Source: Clostridia bacterium (GTDB lineage: Bacteria > Bacillota > Clostridia > Christensenellales > Borkfalkiaceae). From it: a stretch of DNA of 22,874 bases. This document shows, one piece after another, positions 15,897 through 22,874 of the stretch (position 1 is its first letter; every line of letters starts with the position of its first letter). Under the pieces are notes generated by a model. The model did no database searches, was not told where the DNA came from, and saw nothing but the letters and a program-made list of their open reading frames with translations. A program made the position numbers and the translations under genes. The DNA is taken from contig CAAGLC010000004.1 of NCBI GenBank assembly GCA_900770685.1, forward strand, positions 1 through 22,874, in the 5' to 3' direction.

Positions 15897-16208
15897 TTAA
15901 ATAATTAGTCCTGATAATAATACGGCTAAGCAAGTTAGTAGCGCAACTATAATTAAAGAACGGAAAGTAAAAGAAGCGATAAGCGCCACCGCCGTGCCTA
16001 TTATTGCCGTTACAACGTCCCCCGTTGAGTAAAAAATGTAAGGGAAAGTCATTGCCGATAAAACGGTGTAAGGGATATAATATAATACGCTTTTGACAAA
16101 CTGTGATTTGATTTTTTTTCTTAAAAAAACTAAAGGAATCATCCTTATCACGTACGTAACTCCCGCCATAGTCAAAACGAGCAGGAACATATGTAAATTA
16201 TTAGACAT
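15897..16208 (-). CDS. azlD: AzlD-family branched-chain amino acid exporter, small subunit
   Basis: A 103-residue membrane protein with about four hydrophobic helices and the family marker TYVIRMIPLVFLRKKI near residues 18-33. AzlD works with AzlC to export branched-chain amino acids and, in Bacillus, azaleucine. Its ATG overlaps the end of azlC by eight bases, and GAGGAG lies just upstream inside azlC, which points to translational coupling. The pair is complete and intact. Assignment rests on size, topology and the adjacent azlC. Confidence 0.88.
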   Translation of the reverse strand: MSNNLHMFLLVLTMAGVTYVIRMIPLVFLRKKIKSQFVKSVLYYIPYTVLSAMTFPYIFYSTGDVVTAIIGTAVALIASFTFRSLIIVALLTCLAVLLSGLII

Positions 16209-16935
16209 TTTCTTTCATCTCCTCGTTATTTTTTATGGGGAATAGCAAAGCGCAAATTATTGAAGAAATAATAGCCGTTGTAATGATTGCAATTCCGCTA
16301 GAATCGACTTTGAAGGTCGGTATAAAATAATAAAAACAGCAAGAAACTATAGCCGATAAAACAACGGCAAAGCAAACGCCGAAGTCCTTAGTCATAGGTG
16401 GAATTATAATAGCGATAAACATTGCGTAAAGAGCAATACCTAAAGCGTTAGCGATAAATAATGGCAAAAGATTTCCTGCGATTGCGCCAAGAAGAGTACC
16501 GAGTGCCCAACCGACGTACGGTAACAAAATAAGGCCGTAAAAATATTTAACGTTGATGGGTTTACGTTTTGAACTTGCTACGACAAAAATCTCGTCGGTA
16601 ATAAAAGCCGAAAGAAAAAGCCTTTTGCCCGTCGTAAAGGAACTATCAACCTTTTGGGACAAGGTTATGCTCATTAAAAAGTATCTTGAATTAATGACTA
16701 ATTGCGTTAAAATAATATGAATAAAAGTACCTAACGTGGCGATTACGTTAAGACCTGCAAGTTGACCTGCCGACGTTAGATTGGTCATTGAAATCAATAA
16801 GGTTATAAATAGAGGAACTTGTAAAAGACTTGCTTGAACGCCAAAAGCAAAAGCGACCGGTAGGTATCCCAAACCTATCGGCAATCCGTCTTTAATTCCC
16901 TCTTTTAATTTTAAGTTGTCGTTAAACCCTTGCAT
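16201..16935 (-). CDS. azlC: AzlC-family branched-chain amino acid exporter, large subunit
   Basis: A 244-residue inner-membrane protein with the N-terminal AzlC marker KDGLPIGLGYLPVAFAFGVQ followed by several hydrophobic helices and the SRYFLMSITLSQKV segment. With AzlD it exports branched-chain amino acids. The ATG at 16935 is preceded by an AGGTGA ribosome site and a strong promoter. The C-terminus (KNNEEMKENV) is short and polar. In Bacillus related genes are controlled by an Lrp-like repressor (AzlB); no such gene is in the window, but inverted ACCGATAGT/ACTATCGGT repeats flank this promoter. Confidence 0.92.
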   Translation of the reverse strand: MQGFNDNLKLKEGIKDGLPIGLGYLPVAFAFGVQASLLQVPLFITLLISMTNLTSAGQLAGLNVIATLGTFIHIILTQLVINSRYFLMSITLSQKVDSSFTTGKRLFLSAFITDEIFVVASSKRKPINVKYFYGLILLPYVGWALGTLLGAIAGNLLPLFIANALGIALYAMFIAIIIPPMTKDFGVCFAVVLSAIVSCCFYYFIPTFKVDSSGIAIITTAIISSIICALLFPIKNNEEMKENV

Positions 16936-16948
16936 AAATCACCTAATA

Positions 16949-17039
16949 ACCGATAGTATTTTATCACAAAAAAAATCGTATATCAACCAAAATAGAGCGT
17001 CAAAAACGCAAAAAGGTTTAATATAGATAAACTATCGGT
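16949..17039. repeat. Inverted repeat pair near the azlC promoter
   Basis: ACCGATAGT (16949-16957) and its reverse complement ACTATCGGT (17031-17039) lie 73 bases apart. The first spans the predicted azlC transcription start, and the second is about 45 bases upstream of its -35 box. Both are preceded by a GATAA-type sequence when read in the same sense. This looks like a pair of operator half-sites that could be looped, but nine bases could arise by chance. Confidence 0.35.
16958..16986 (-). promoter_or_regulatory. Promoter of azlCD
   Basis: On the minus strand TTGATA (16986-16981), 17 bases, TAAAAT (16963-16958). Expected transcription start is near 16951, inside the ACCGATAGT half-site at 16949-16957. 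Confidence 0.8.
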
Positions 17040-17110
17040 AAGATAAAGTGTGAAAACCTAATAAAACGCTAAAAAAAGCAATAAAAAAGCGGGTTGATAA
17101 AAATTATTAT

Positions 17111-17139
17111 TTGACAAAAGCTATCATAAATGATAAACT
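17111..17139 (+). promoter_or_regulatory. Promoter of the leucine-rich-repeat lipoprotein, with internal dyad
   Basis: TTGACA (17111-17116), 17 bases, TAAACT (17134-17139). A perfect dyad TATCAT-AA-ATGATA (17122-17135) fills the spacer and touches the -10 box, a typical place for a repressor. Confidence 0.7.
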
Positions 17140-17169
17140 AAATAAGTATAAAAATTTTCGAGGGCATTT

Positions 17170-18264
17170 ATGAAGAAAATCATAAACATATTATTAGCGG
17201 TAATACTTGTCGTGGCATCTTGCTTTACGTTAATCGCTTGTGACGAGACGGGGGCAGGTTCAAAAAATAAGGGATTACTTTTAAAAAAATACGATGGGGA
17301 AGACTTTTATACCGTTTACGGATACGTTGACGAGGGTAAAGGGGTAACCTCCTTGGATATTGGAGAAGTAGCGGGAGAAAAAACCGTTGGAAGAATTTCA
17401 GAGAACGCGTTTTTAGGTAACGACACCTTAGTAGAAATTATCGTTCCAAACACCGTTGAAGAAATTTCTAAAGGCGCATTTGCGAAGATGAAAAACTTAG
17501 AGAAAATTACTCTTCCTTTCGTTGGCGCAAATAAAAACGCCGACGCTTATCTTTTTGAAACGGACGAATCGGAGGGCAAAGCCGTTGACTTTACCAGAAC
17601 GTTCGGACACGTTTTTGGAACGGAAGAATATCCTTACGGCTCGTTAATAGAAGCAGGTTACGGCGCTTCAAGTTCAAGTTTTTATATTCCTGCGTATTTA
17701 GAAGAAGTAACGATTGCACCTGCTGGGGAATATAAAATTCCTATGTACGCTTTTTCGGGAGTTAAATTAATCAATAAAATCAATTTAACGGGCAACGTTA
17801 CGGCAATAGGTCAAAGCGCGTTTGAAGGTTGCAGAGATTTACAACAAATAAATATACCGTCAACCGTTAAAACCATTTACAAAAAGGCGTTCAAAGATTG
17901 TGAATTCTTAAGCCAACTTACCTTTGATCAAAACTCAGAACTTTTAGAGATTAAGGATAACGCGTTTGACGGTGCTAAACTTGAACAAATAGTTTTACCG
18001 GAAAACGTTATGGTAATTGGTAAATATGCTTTTGCAAGATCTGGCATTAAAACGATAACGTTAAGCAAGAATTTAACTTCAGTTATGCCTTACGCTTTCT
18101 TTGATTGCAAATACTTAACTAGCGTTAACGTAAGCCTAATAACAGGCGCGCCGTCGCTCGGAGCATCTGCATTTGAAGATTGTATTAGTCTTGATTGGAC
18201 GACTAGTTTGGAAAACGTTTGGGGTTATAAAGGGAATAACTATAACAACAACGTAGCAAAATAA
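17170..18264 (+). CDS. BspA-type leucine-rich-repeat lipoprotein
   Basis: A 364-residue surface lipoprotein: signal MKKIINILLAVILVVASCFT with lipobox LIAC24. The mature protein carries BspA-type (LRR_5) repeats, seen as recurring units such as RISENAFLGNDTLVEIIVPN, AIGQSAFEGCRDLQQINIPS, TIYKKAFKDCEFLSQLTF, VIGKYAFARSGIKTITLS and VMPYAFFDCKYLTSVNVS, at about residues 75-110 and 200-345. The middle part (about 115-190) is non-repetitive. Such repeats usually mediate binding to host or microbial surfaces; the ligand is unknown. CGAGGG lies about nine bases before the ATG. It is monocistronic, with its own promoter and a shared terminator. Confidence 0.88.
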   Translation: MKKIINILLAVILVVASCFTLIACDETGAGSKNKGLLLKKYDGEDFYTVYGYVDEGKGVTSLDIGEVAGEKTVGRISENAFLGNDTLVEIIVPNTVEEISKGAFAKMKNLEKITLPFVGANKNADAYLFETDESEGKAVDFTRTFGHVFGTEEYPYGSLIEAGYGASSSSFYIPAYLEEVTIAPAGEYKIPMYAFSGVKLINKINLTGNVTAIGQSAFEGCRDLQQINIPSTVKTIYKKAFKDCEFLSQLTFDQNSELLEIKDNAFDGAKLEQIVLPENVMVIGKYAFARSGIKTITLSKNLTSVMPYAFFDCKYLTSVNVSLITGAPSLGASAFEDCISLDWTTSLENVWGYKGNNYNNNVAK

Positions 18265-18290
18265 TTAATAAAAGCAAAATTAATAATAAA

Positions 18291-18321
18291 AAATCCACCG
18301 GCAATCGTCGGTGGCTTTTTA
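18291..18321. terminator. Bidirectional terminator between two lipoprotein genes
   Basis: CCACCGGC (18295-18302) pairs with GTCGGTGG (18307-18314) around AATC, flanked by A-run and T-run. It ends both the leucine-rich-repeat gene and the convergent minus-strand lipoprotein gene. Confidence 0.85.
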
Positions 18322-18341
18322 TTTAATTTTAATATTTAGTT

Positions 18342-19397
18342 TTAATAGATATCAACGCTAGTTAAAGTGTAAACTAAACTACCCATAGGAAGATAAGAGC
18401 CGTAAGTAGTTAAAGGTTCAACGTACATAACGGGGAGAGCCTTGTTCGGTAATGGGGAATTTTCCACGTTGTTTTGAATAAATACCGATTGAATAGTGCC
18501 TGCCGTTGATTGTTCGTTAATACGGAAACGATATTGCGTTAAAGACAAATCTACGTTTTGGCTATTACCGTTAGACGAAACGGTTAGATTTTTAGTAACC
18601 GTGGTGTAGTTGTTAACGGCAAGCATCTTAAATTGTCCGTAGTTAGGGGCGACGGTGTATAAGCCTTCGGAAGAATTAGTATTAATAGGTAAGTTTCTTA
18701 AAACGAACAAAAGCATTGAGTTATCGGTTATCGTCTTAAACTTATAATCGTATTCTCTATTTTGAGTAATTAAGGTTGGCTCGCCTTGTTCGTCCAATTC
18801 TTCGTATTCAAATTTAATTTGATATTTATTTTTACTATACTTAGTTTCGCTAGAAGTCTTCATTGCGACAGGAGAAGAATTTTCTCCACTATAAACTAAA
18901 ACGGTGTAATCGGAATTAGTTTTAGTATATACGGGCGCGTATTTAAGCGAAGAAGAACAAAACCAACTTTCGGTAGTAATAGTGTCGGTATGTTCGTAAA
19001 CGGTTTCACCCACGGTATAGTTAACGTCTATCGAGAAGGTGGTGGTCAAATGATAAGCCTGCATTTGAGTTTCCGCTAAGTCGTTTAATATATCGCTCTG
19101 TATTTCCTGAGGGAAAGACGGCTCGATTTTTAATAACGATTGATAAAACCCGTTAGAAAAGGAAAATGAAACGCTATCATTTTGTTCTAACGTTTCAGAA
19201 ATAGCGTTATAATCTGAAGCGTTATATTCAACTTTATAGGTGAGAGTTTCTTGATATCCCGTAGGCGCTTCAGCCGAACCGCCGTAATAAGCGTTGTTAA
19301 CGTTAAGTTCCGAATAAGTCGTACAAGCGTCGCATCCGGAAAAACAAAATACGCAAAGTAACGCAAACGCGATTAGAAAAACCAATCTTCTTTTCAT
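18342..19397 (-). CDS. Uncharacterised lipoprotein
   Basis: I do not recognise this 351-residue protein. It has a lipoprotein signal: basic MKRR, a hydrophobic run, and lipobox FSGC22, with another Cys at 25. The mature part is rich in Thr, Ser, Tyr and Asn and appears to consist of beta-strands without membrane segments or a known catalytic motif (for example TTTFSIDVNYTVGETVY and NLTVSSNGNSQNVDLSLTQY). It would sit on the outer face of the cytoplasmic membrane. A GGGAG ribosome site precedes the ATG. It has its own promoter, arranged back to back with that of addB. Confidence 0.8.
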   Translation of the reverse strand: MKRRLVFLIAFALLCVFCFSGCDACTTYSELNVNNAYYGGSAEAPTGYQETLTYKVEYNASDYNAISETLEQNDSVSFSFSNGFYQSLLKIEPSFPQEIQSDILNDLAETQMQAYHLTTTFSIDVNYTVGETVYEHTDTITTESWFCSSSLKYAPVYTKTNSDYTVLVYSGENSSPVAMKTSSETKYSKNKYQIKFEYEELDEQGEPTLITQNREYDYKFKTITDNSMLLFVLRNLPINTNSSEGLYTVAPNYGQFKMLAVNNYTTVTKNLTVSSNGNSQNVDLSLTQYRFRINEQSTAGTIQSVFIQNNVENSPLPNKALPVMYVEPLTTYGSYLPMGSLVYTLTSVDIY

Positions 19398-19428
19398 TTT
19401 TATCTCCCATAATTCTATTTACTTAACT

Positions 19429-19457
19429 ATTTTAGCACAAATAAAAAAAATTGTAAA
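19429..19457 (-). promoter_or_regulatory. Promoter of the uncharacterised lipoprotein
   Basis: On the minus strand TTTACA (19457-19452), 17 bases, TAAAAT (19434-19429), about 30 bases before the start codon. It is divergent from, and only about 15 bases away from, the addB promoter. Confidence 0.7.
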
Positions 19458-19472
19458 ATATAAATAAAGGAA

Positions 19473-19501
19473 TTTAAAAAGCCCTTATAATATGTTATAA
19501 T
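19473..19501 (+). promoter_or_regulatory. Extended -10 promoter of addAB, predicted leaderless
   Basis: A weak -35 TTTAAA (19473-19478), a 17-base spacer and a perfect extended -10 TGTTATAAT (19493-19501) end six bases before the ATG at 19508. Transcription should therefore start at or next to the start codon. Confidence 0.7.
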
Positions 19502-19507
19502 AAAAAT

Positions 19508-22500
19508 ATGACCAAAATAATTTTAAGTGATTCCTATTACAATCTGTTCGATATTTTGTTAGAACAACTAAACGGCGTGAATCAAGCGGAAGGGAGCAAC
19601 CTAATTTTTTGTGAGGAAAAGTCTTCGCTCACGGTTGAAAGAAAGATTTGCGCAAAGTTTAACGGTTCTTTTAACACCGAAGTTTACTCTTTCGGTAACT
19701 TTATGCGTGTTCATTGTCCAAGCAACAAAACCTTAACCAAGGAAGGCTCGTCAATGGTCGTAAAAAAGTTGTTAAAAGAACTTCCGTTGTCAACGCTTGG
19801 GCTAGGCAAAGAGATAGCGCCGAGTTTATATGAACTTATTGCGCAATTAAAGAGTGCTTCCGTTACGGTAAGCGATTTAGAAAAAGCCACGGTTTCCGTT
19901 AACGGAATACTAAAAAATAAACTTATCGACGTGGTCAAAATTTATCGCGCGTATGAAGAATACTTAACTGCAAGCGGGGTTAGCGACCAAAGTCAAGCGT
20001 TATCTCGCTTTCCTGAATTAATTGAGAGCATGCCGGAAATTAAAGGGGCGAACGTTTTTTTAGTAGGCTATACGGGATTAACCAAGCAAAACCTACAAGG
20101 CGTAAAAGCGCTTATTAAAAACGCTAGGTCGTTTACCGCCATTTTACCGTTTAGTAGTGAAAATCAAGTTGCTTTCGTTAACGAAACGTGCAAAACGATA
20201 GAAGATTTATGCATAGAAATTAACGAGAAGTACGAGAAAATATTTATTAAAACTCCGTATAACGAACAGGCTAATCGCGTTGCGAGTTCGCTTTTTAATT
20301 ATAAAAAACTTGGCGAAGAGAAAATTGAGAATTCTAGCGTTCACTTCTTTTGCGCAAAGGATAACAAGGTTGAAGCGGAAAAAGTTGCCTCGGTAATTCG
20401 TCAGCAAGTAGAAGACGGCAAAAGGTATAAAGATTTTACGGTAATAATACCTGAAAATTACGATAAAACGGTCATAAAAGACGCATTTTCCTTGCTTGAC
20501 GTACCTTGTTATATAGACTGTGATTACAAGGCAGACCATCACCCGTTAATCTCCTTAATATTTTCGTATATAGACGTGTTTTTGCGCAATTACGAAAAAG
20601 AAACGGTATTGTCTTTTATTAAGAATCCGTTGTTTTCACAGGATAAGGCGCTTAACGATTGTTTTGTAAATTACGTTTATAAATATAACGTTAACTATCA
20701 AAAATTCCTAAAAGCGTTTACCTTTGCAACTGAAGAAAACGTAGACCTTGAAAGTTTGAATAAGTTGAGAGAACGTTTTGTTTCGCTATTTAATAGTTTT
20801 GACGTTAATTCAATGCTAAAGGAGTTAAACGCCGAGCAAAAACTTATTGATTTTTCTAATGATTTAGATCTTCGTGGCGAAAATGAAGTAGGCGCGGTAA
20901 CTCGCCAAATTTATTCAAAAGTTATTGGAATTTTAGAAGAAATACAAAGCATTTTAGGTAAAAACGTTTCAATAAAAGAGTTTAAGGAAGTATTTTTAAG
21001 CGGAATTTCCGCGTTAAAGTTAAACATTATTCCACAGTATAACGACGCGGTATTTATCGGTGGTTTTAAGGAAGCAGGATTGTGGCAAGCAAAGACTTTA
21101 TTCGCTTTAGGTTTAACTTTTTCCGTTCCGTCGCAAAAAGAAGACGTGTCCCTTTTAACCGATTGGGAAATAGACCTTTTGTCAGAAGTGAAGGTGCAAA
21201 TCGCTCCTAAAATTAAGATAGTTAATCATAGAACGAGAGAAGAGATAGTCGCAGGATTATCGTCCTTTAGCGAGGCTTTATATCTTTCCTATCCCGTAAA
21301 CACATACGGTAACGAAAAACACGATAAAAGCCAGATTATAAAGTTCTTTGAGGAGAACTTCGTGTTGAAGGAATTTGAGCAAACGAAGGTTTATTTAACC
21401 GAAAAGCAAGGTCTTAGAAGTTTTGCCTTAGACTGTTGCGATTTCGTTGAACTTCAAAAGGGAGATATTGAAGACGCCGTAAGTTTTTATAGCGTCGTTG
21501 GTCAAGATAAGGCAGGGCGAATTATAGAACGGGCAAATAGCGAAATAAAAATTTCGCTCGACAAAAAGAGCGCGTTAGTGAGCGAACAAATAAGCCCGAC
21601 GACCGTTGAAGAATATTATAAATGCCCGTATAGAGCCTTTATTAATCACGCGCTAGGCGTAAAAGAGCGAGAAGAGGGGGAAGTAACCGGCGTTGCAATA
21701 GGAAACGTTATGCACGACGTTTTCTATTCGTACGTTAAAAACGTCGGCTCAGTTTCGGATGAAGAAAGTTCGCACAATCTATTTTTAAACGTAGTAGAAG
21801 GGATAAAAAACGATACGAGATACGAAAAGTTTTTTACCGATTCGCAAACACAAACCTTAGTTGAACTAGCGCTTGAGGAGTGTGAAAAGCATTGTTTTAG
21901 AACGTACGGCTTTTTATCTCAGTCTAATTTTAGAGCGCATAAAGAAGATTTAGAACGAAGTTTCGATATAAGCGTCGGGGACGGCTCGGTCAACTTGCAC
22001 GGAAAGATAGATAGAGTGGATAGGTGCGGGGAATATTTTAGAGTAGTAGATTATAAGACTGGCAAGGTTGACGACGGCGACGATTCGCTTTATGCAGGAA
22101 ATAAACTGCAATTATATCTTTACGCATTGGCTATTAAAGATAAAAAGTTGGCAGGCGCTTATTATTTCGACGTTAGCGACGAATTTAAAAAACAAGGCGA
22201 AAAGCGCGCGCCCTATTTTAAGGGAAAAACCTTAAACGACCGTGAAGTAATAGATTTGCAGGACCGTAAAGTTTTGAGCGAGGGTAGTTCGACCTTTTTG
22301 CCAATAACCGTTAAAGACGGTGAAATTAAGGGGGCAATAGGGGAAAAGACCATAAAAGCCTACCTAAAATACGCAGAAGCCATGTGCGTTAACGCCGTGA
22401 AACAGATGATTGACGGCGTGATTGTCGCTTCGCCACTAAAGGGGACTTGCGCTTGGTGTAAATATAAAGCAATTTGTTTTTCGGAAGGTCGAGCTGAAAG

Positions 22501-22567
22501 GGAGATCGGCAAAGTTACCGAAGAGGTTATAGAGAACGCTATATACAAAGGAGAAGAAGATGCCTAA
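19508..22567 (+). CDS. addB: AddB subunit of the AddAB helicase-nuclease
   Basis: AddB (1019 residues, somewhat shorter than in Bacillus) pairs with AddA to resect double-strand breaks before recombination. The C-terminal nuclease domain is complete: Asp835 (KIDRVD), Asp848 and Lys850 (VVDYKTGK) and the LQLYLYAL motif. The four iron-sulphur cysteines are present: Cys706 (YKCPY) and Cys981, Cys984, Cys990 (CAWCKYKAIC). The N-terminal helicase-like part shows the family segments LIFCEEKSSLTVERK and VYSFGNFMRVH, but the Walker A loop expected at the extreme N-terminus (GRSGSGKT in Bacillus) is absent and reads LSDSYYN. No ribosome site precedes the ATG, which lies six bases after a TATAAT. The end overlaps addA by eight bases. 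Confidence 0.93.
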   Translation: MTKIILSDSYYNLFDILLEQLNGVNQAEGSNLIFCEEKSSLTVERKICAKFNGSFNTEVYSFGNFMRVHCPSNKTLTKEGSSMVVKKLLKELPLSTLGLGKEIAPSLYELIAQLKSASVTVSDLEKATVSVNGILKNKLIDVVKIYRAYEEYLTASGVSDQSQALSRFPELIESMPEIKGANVFLVGYTGLTKQNLQGVKALIKNARSFTAILPFSSENQVAFVNETCKTIEDLCIEINEKYEKIFIKTPYNEQANRVASSLFNYKKLGEEKIENSSVHFFCAKDNKVEAEKVASVIRQQVEDGKRYKDFTVIIPENYDKTVIKDAFSLLDVPCYIDCDYKADHHPLISLIFSYIDVFLRNYEKETVLSFIKNPLFSQDKALNDCFVNYVYKYNVNYQKFLKAFTFATEENVDLESLNKLRERFVSLFNSFDVNSMLKELNAEQKLIDFSNDLDLRGENEVGAVTRQIYSKVIGILEEIQSILGKNVSIKEFKEVFLSGISALKLNIIPQYNDAVFIGGFKEAGLWQAKTLFALGLTFSVPSQKEDVSLLTDWEIDLLSEVKVQIAPKIKIVNHRTREEIVAGLSSFSEALYLSYPVNTYGNEKHDKSQIIKFFEENFVLKEFEQTKVYLTEKQGLRSFALDCCDFVELQKGDIEDAVSFYSVVGQDKAGRIIERANSEIKISLDKKSALVSEQISPTTVEEYYKCPYRAFINHALGVKEREEGEVTGVAIGNVMHDVFYSYVKNVGSVSDEESSHNLFLNVVEGIKNDTRYEKFFTDSQTQTLVELALEECEKHCFRTYGFLSQSNFRAHKEDLERSFDISVGDGSVNLHGKIDRVDRCGEYFRVVDYKTGKVDDGDDSLYAGNKLQLYLYALAIKDKKLAGAYYFDVSDEFKKQGEKRAPYFKGKTLNDREVIDLQDRKVLSEGSSTFLPITVKDGEIKGAIGEKTIKAYLKYAEAMCVNAVKQMIDGVIVASPLKGTCAWCKYKAICFSEGRAEREIGKVTEEVIENAIYKGEEDA

Positions 22568-22874
22568 ACTAAAGGCCGAACAAAGTGAAGTAATATCTCA
22601 CGAGCAAGGTAATATTCTAATTTCCGCTTCCGCAGGAAGTGGAAAGACCTTCGTTATGATTGAAAGGTTAATTAGGCTTATCGTAGAGAAAAAGACTAAG
22701 GTTAAAAACGTTTTGTGCGTTACTTTTACCGAGTCTGCCGCTAGGGAGATGAAAGAAAAACTAAAAACCGCTTTAATCAAGAAGATTAAAGAAGGGCAAG
22801 ATTTAGGAGAAGAACTTCTAGACGTTGAAACGGCTGATATTTGCACTATTCACTCCTTTTGTTCGAGAGTATTA
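22560..22874 (+). CDS. addA: AddA subunit of the AddAB helicase-nuclease (5' part)
   Basis: The first 105 codons of addA; the gene runs off the right edge. AddA is the UvrD-type 3'-5' helicase subunit with a C-terminal nuclease domain. Visible are the Q-motif-like LKAEQSEVI, Walker A ASAGSGKT (23-30), helicase motif Ia VTFTESAAREMKEK, and TADICTIHSFCSRVL, all typical of AddA and other UvrD/RecB-family helicases. It overlaps addB by eight bases, and AAAGGAG just upstream inside addB indicates translational coupling. The nuclease domain lies beyond the window and cannot be checked. Confidence 0.95.
   Translation, partial: MPKLKAEQSEVISHEQGNILISASAGSGKTFVMIERLIRLIVEKKTKVKNVLCVTFTESAAREMKEKLKTALIKKIKEGQDLGEELLDVETADICTIHSFCSRVL

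Noticed and set aside
1..22874. CRISPR array, insertion sequence, rRNA or replication origin
   Set aside because: No regularly spaced repeats, transposase motifs, rRNA signatures or DnaA-box clusters were seen.

Overview
The window looks like a contig from an uncultured, low-GC, Gram-positive (Firmicutes/Clostridia-type) bacterium. The support is an rpoBC-str operon with Firmicutes-like proteins, AddAB instead of RecBCD, strong GGAGG ribosome sites and TTGACA/TATAAT promoters, lipobox lipoproteins, and a YwmB-like/SpoIIQ-like pair that hints at a spore-forming ancestry. The first ten bases equal the 3' end of the Illumina adapter, so this is the raw left end of a short-read contig. Species cannot be named from the sequence.

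Layout. 11-8557: information-processing block in one direction: rpoB tail, rpoC, rpsL, rpsG, fusA, tuf. New promoters precede rpsL and tuf, there is an unusually structured 201-base gap between rpsL and rpsG, and a strong terminator follows tuf. The L7Ae-type gene often found between rpoC and rpsL in Firmicutes is absent, and the S10 operon does not follow tuf. 8656-10423: a three-gene cassette (small exported peptide, ABC permease, BcrA/LanF-type ATPase) whose AT-rich, ATA-rich coding style differs from its neighbours. 10516-10785: HU on the minus strand, facing it across a bidirectional terminator.

10976-14905: a catalytically degenerate glycerol-1-phosphate dehydrogenase homologue, a YwmB-like secreted protein, a SpoIIQ-like M23 protein and an M1-type metallopeptidase lipoprotein, all on the plus strand. 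14916-16935: minus-strand EamA transporter and azlCD branched-chain amino acid exporter. 17170-19397: convergent lipoproteins, one with BspA-type leucine-rich repeats and one of unknown function. 19508 to the right edge: addB and the start of addA, the double-strand-break repair helicase-nuclease.

The most notable points are the peptide/ABC cassette behind tuf, the rpsL-rpsG RNA structure, several apparently leaderless genes (10976, EamA, addB), two places where a transcription terminator overlaps the translation start of the next gene, and a dead-enzyme homologue of G1P dehydrogenase. I see no CRISPR array, tRNA, rRNA, insertion sequence or replication origin, and no gene-free stretch longer than 300 bases.
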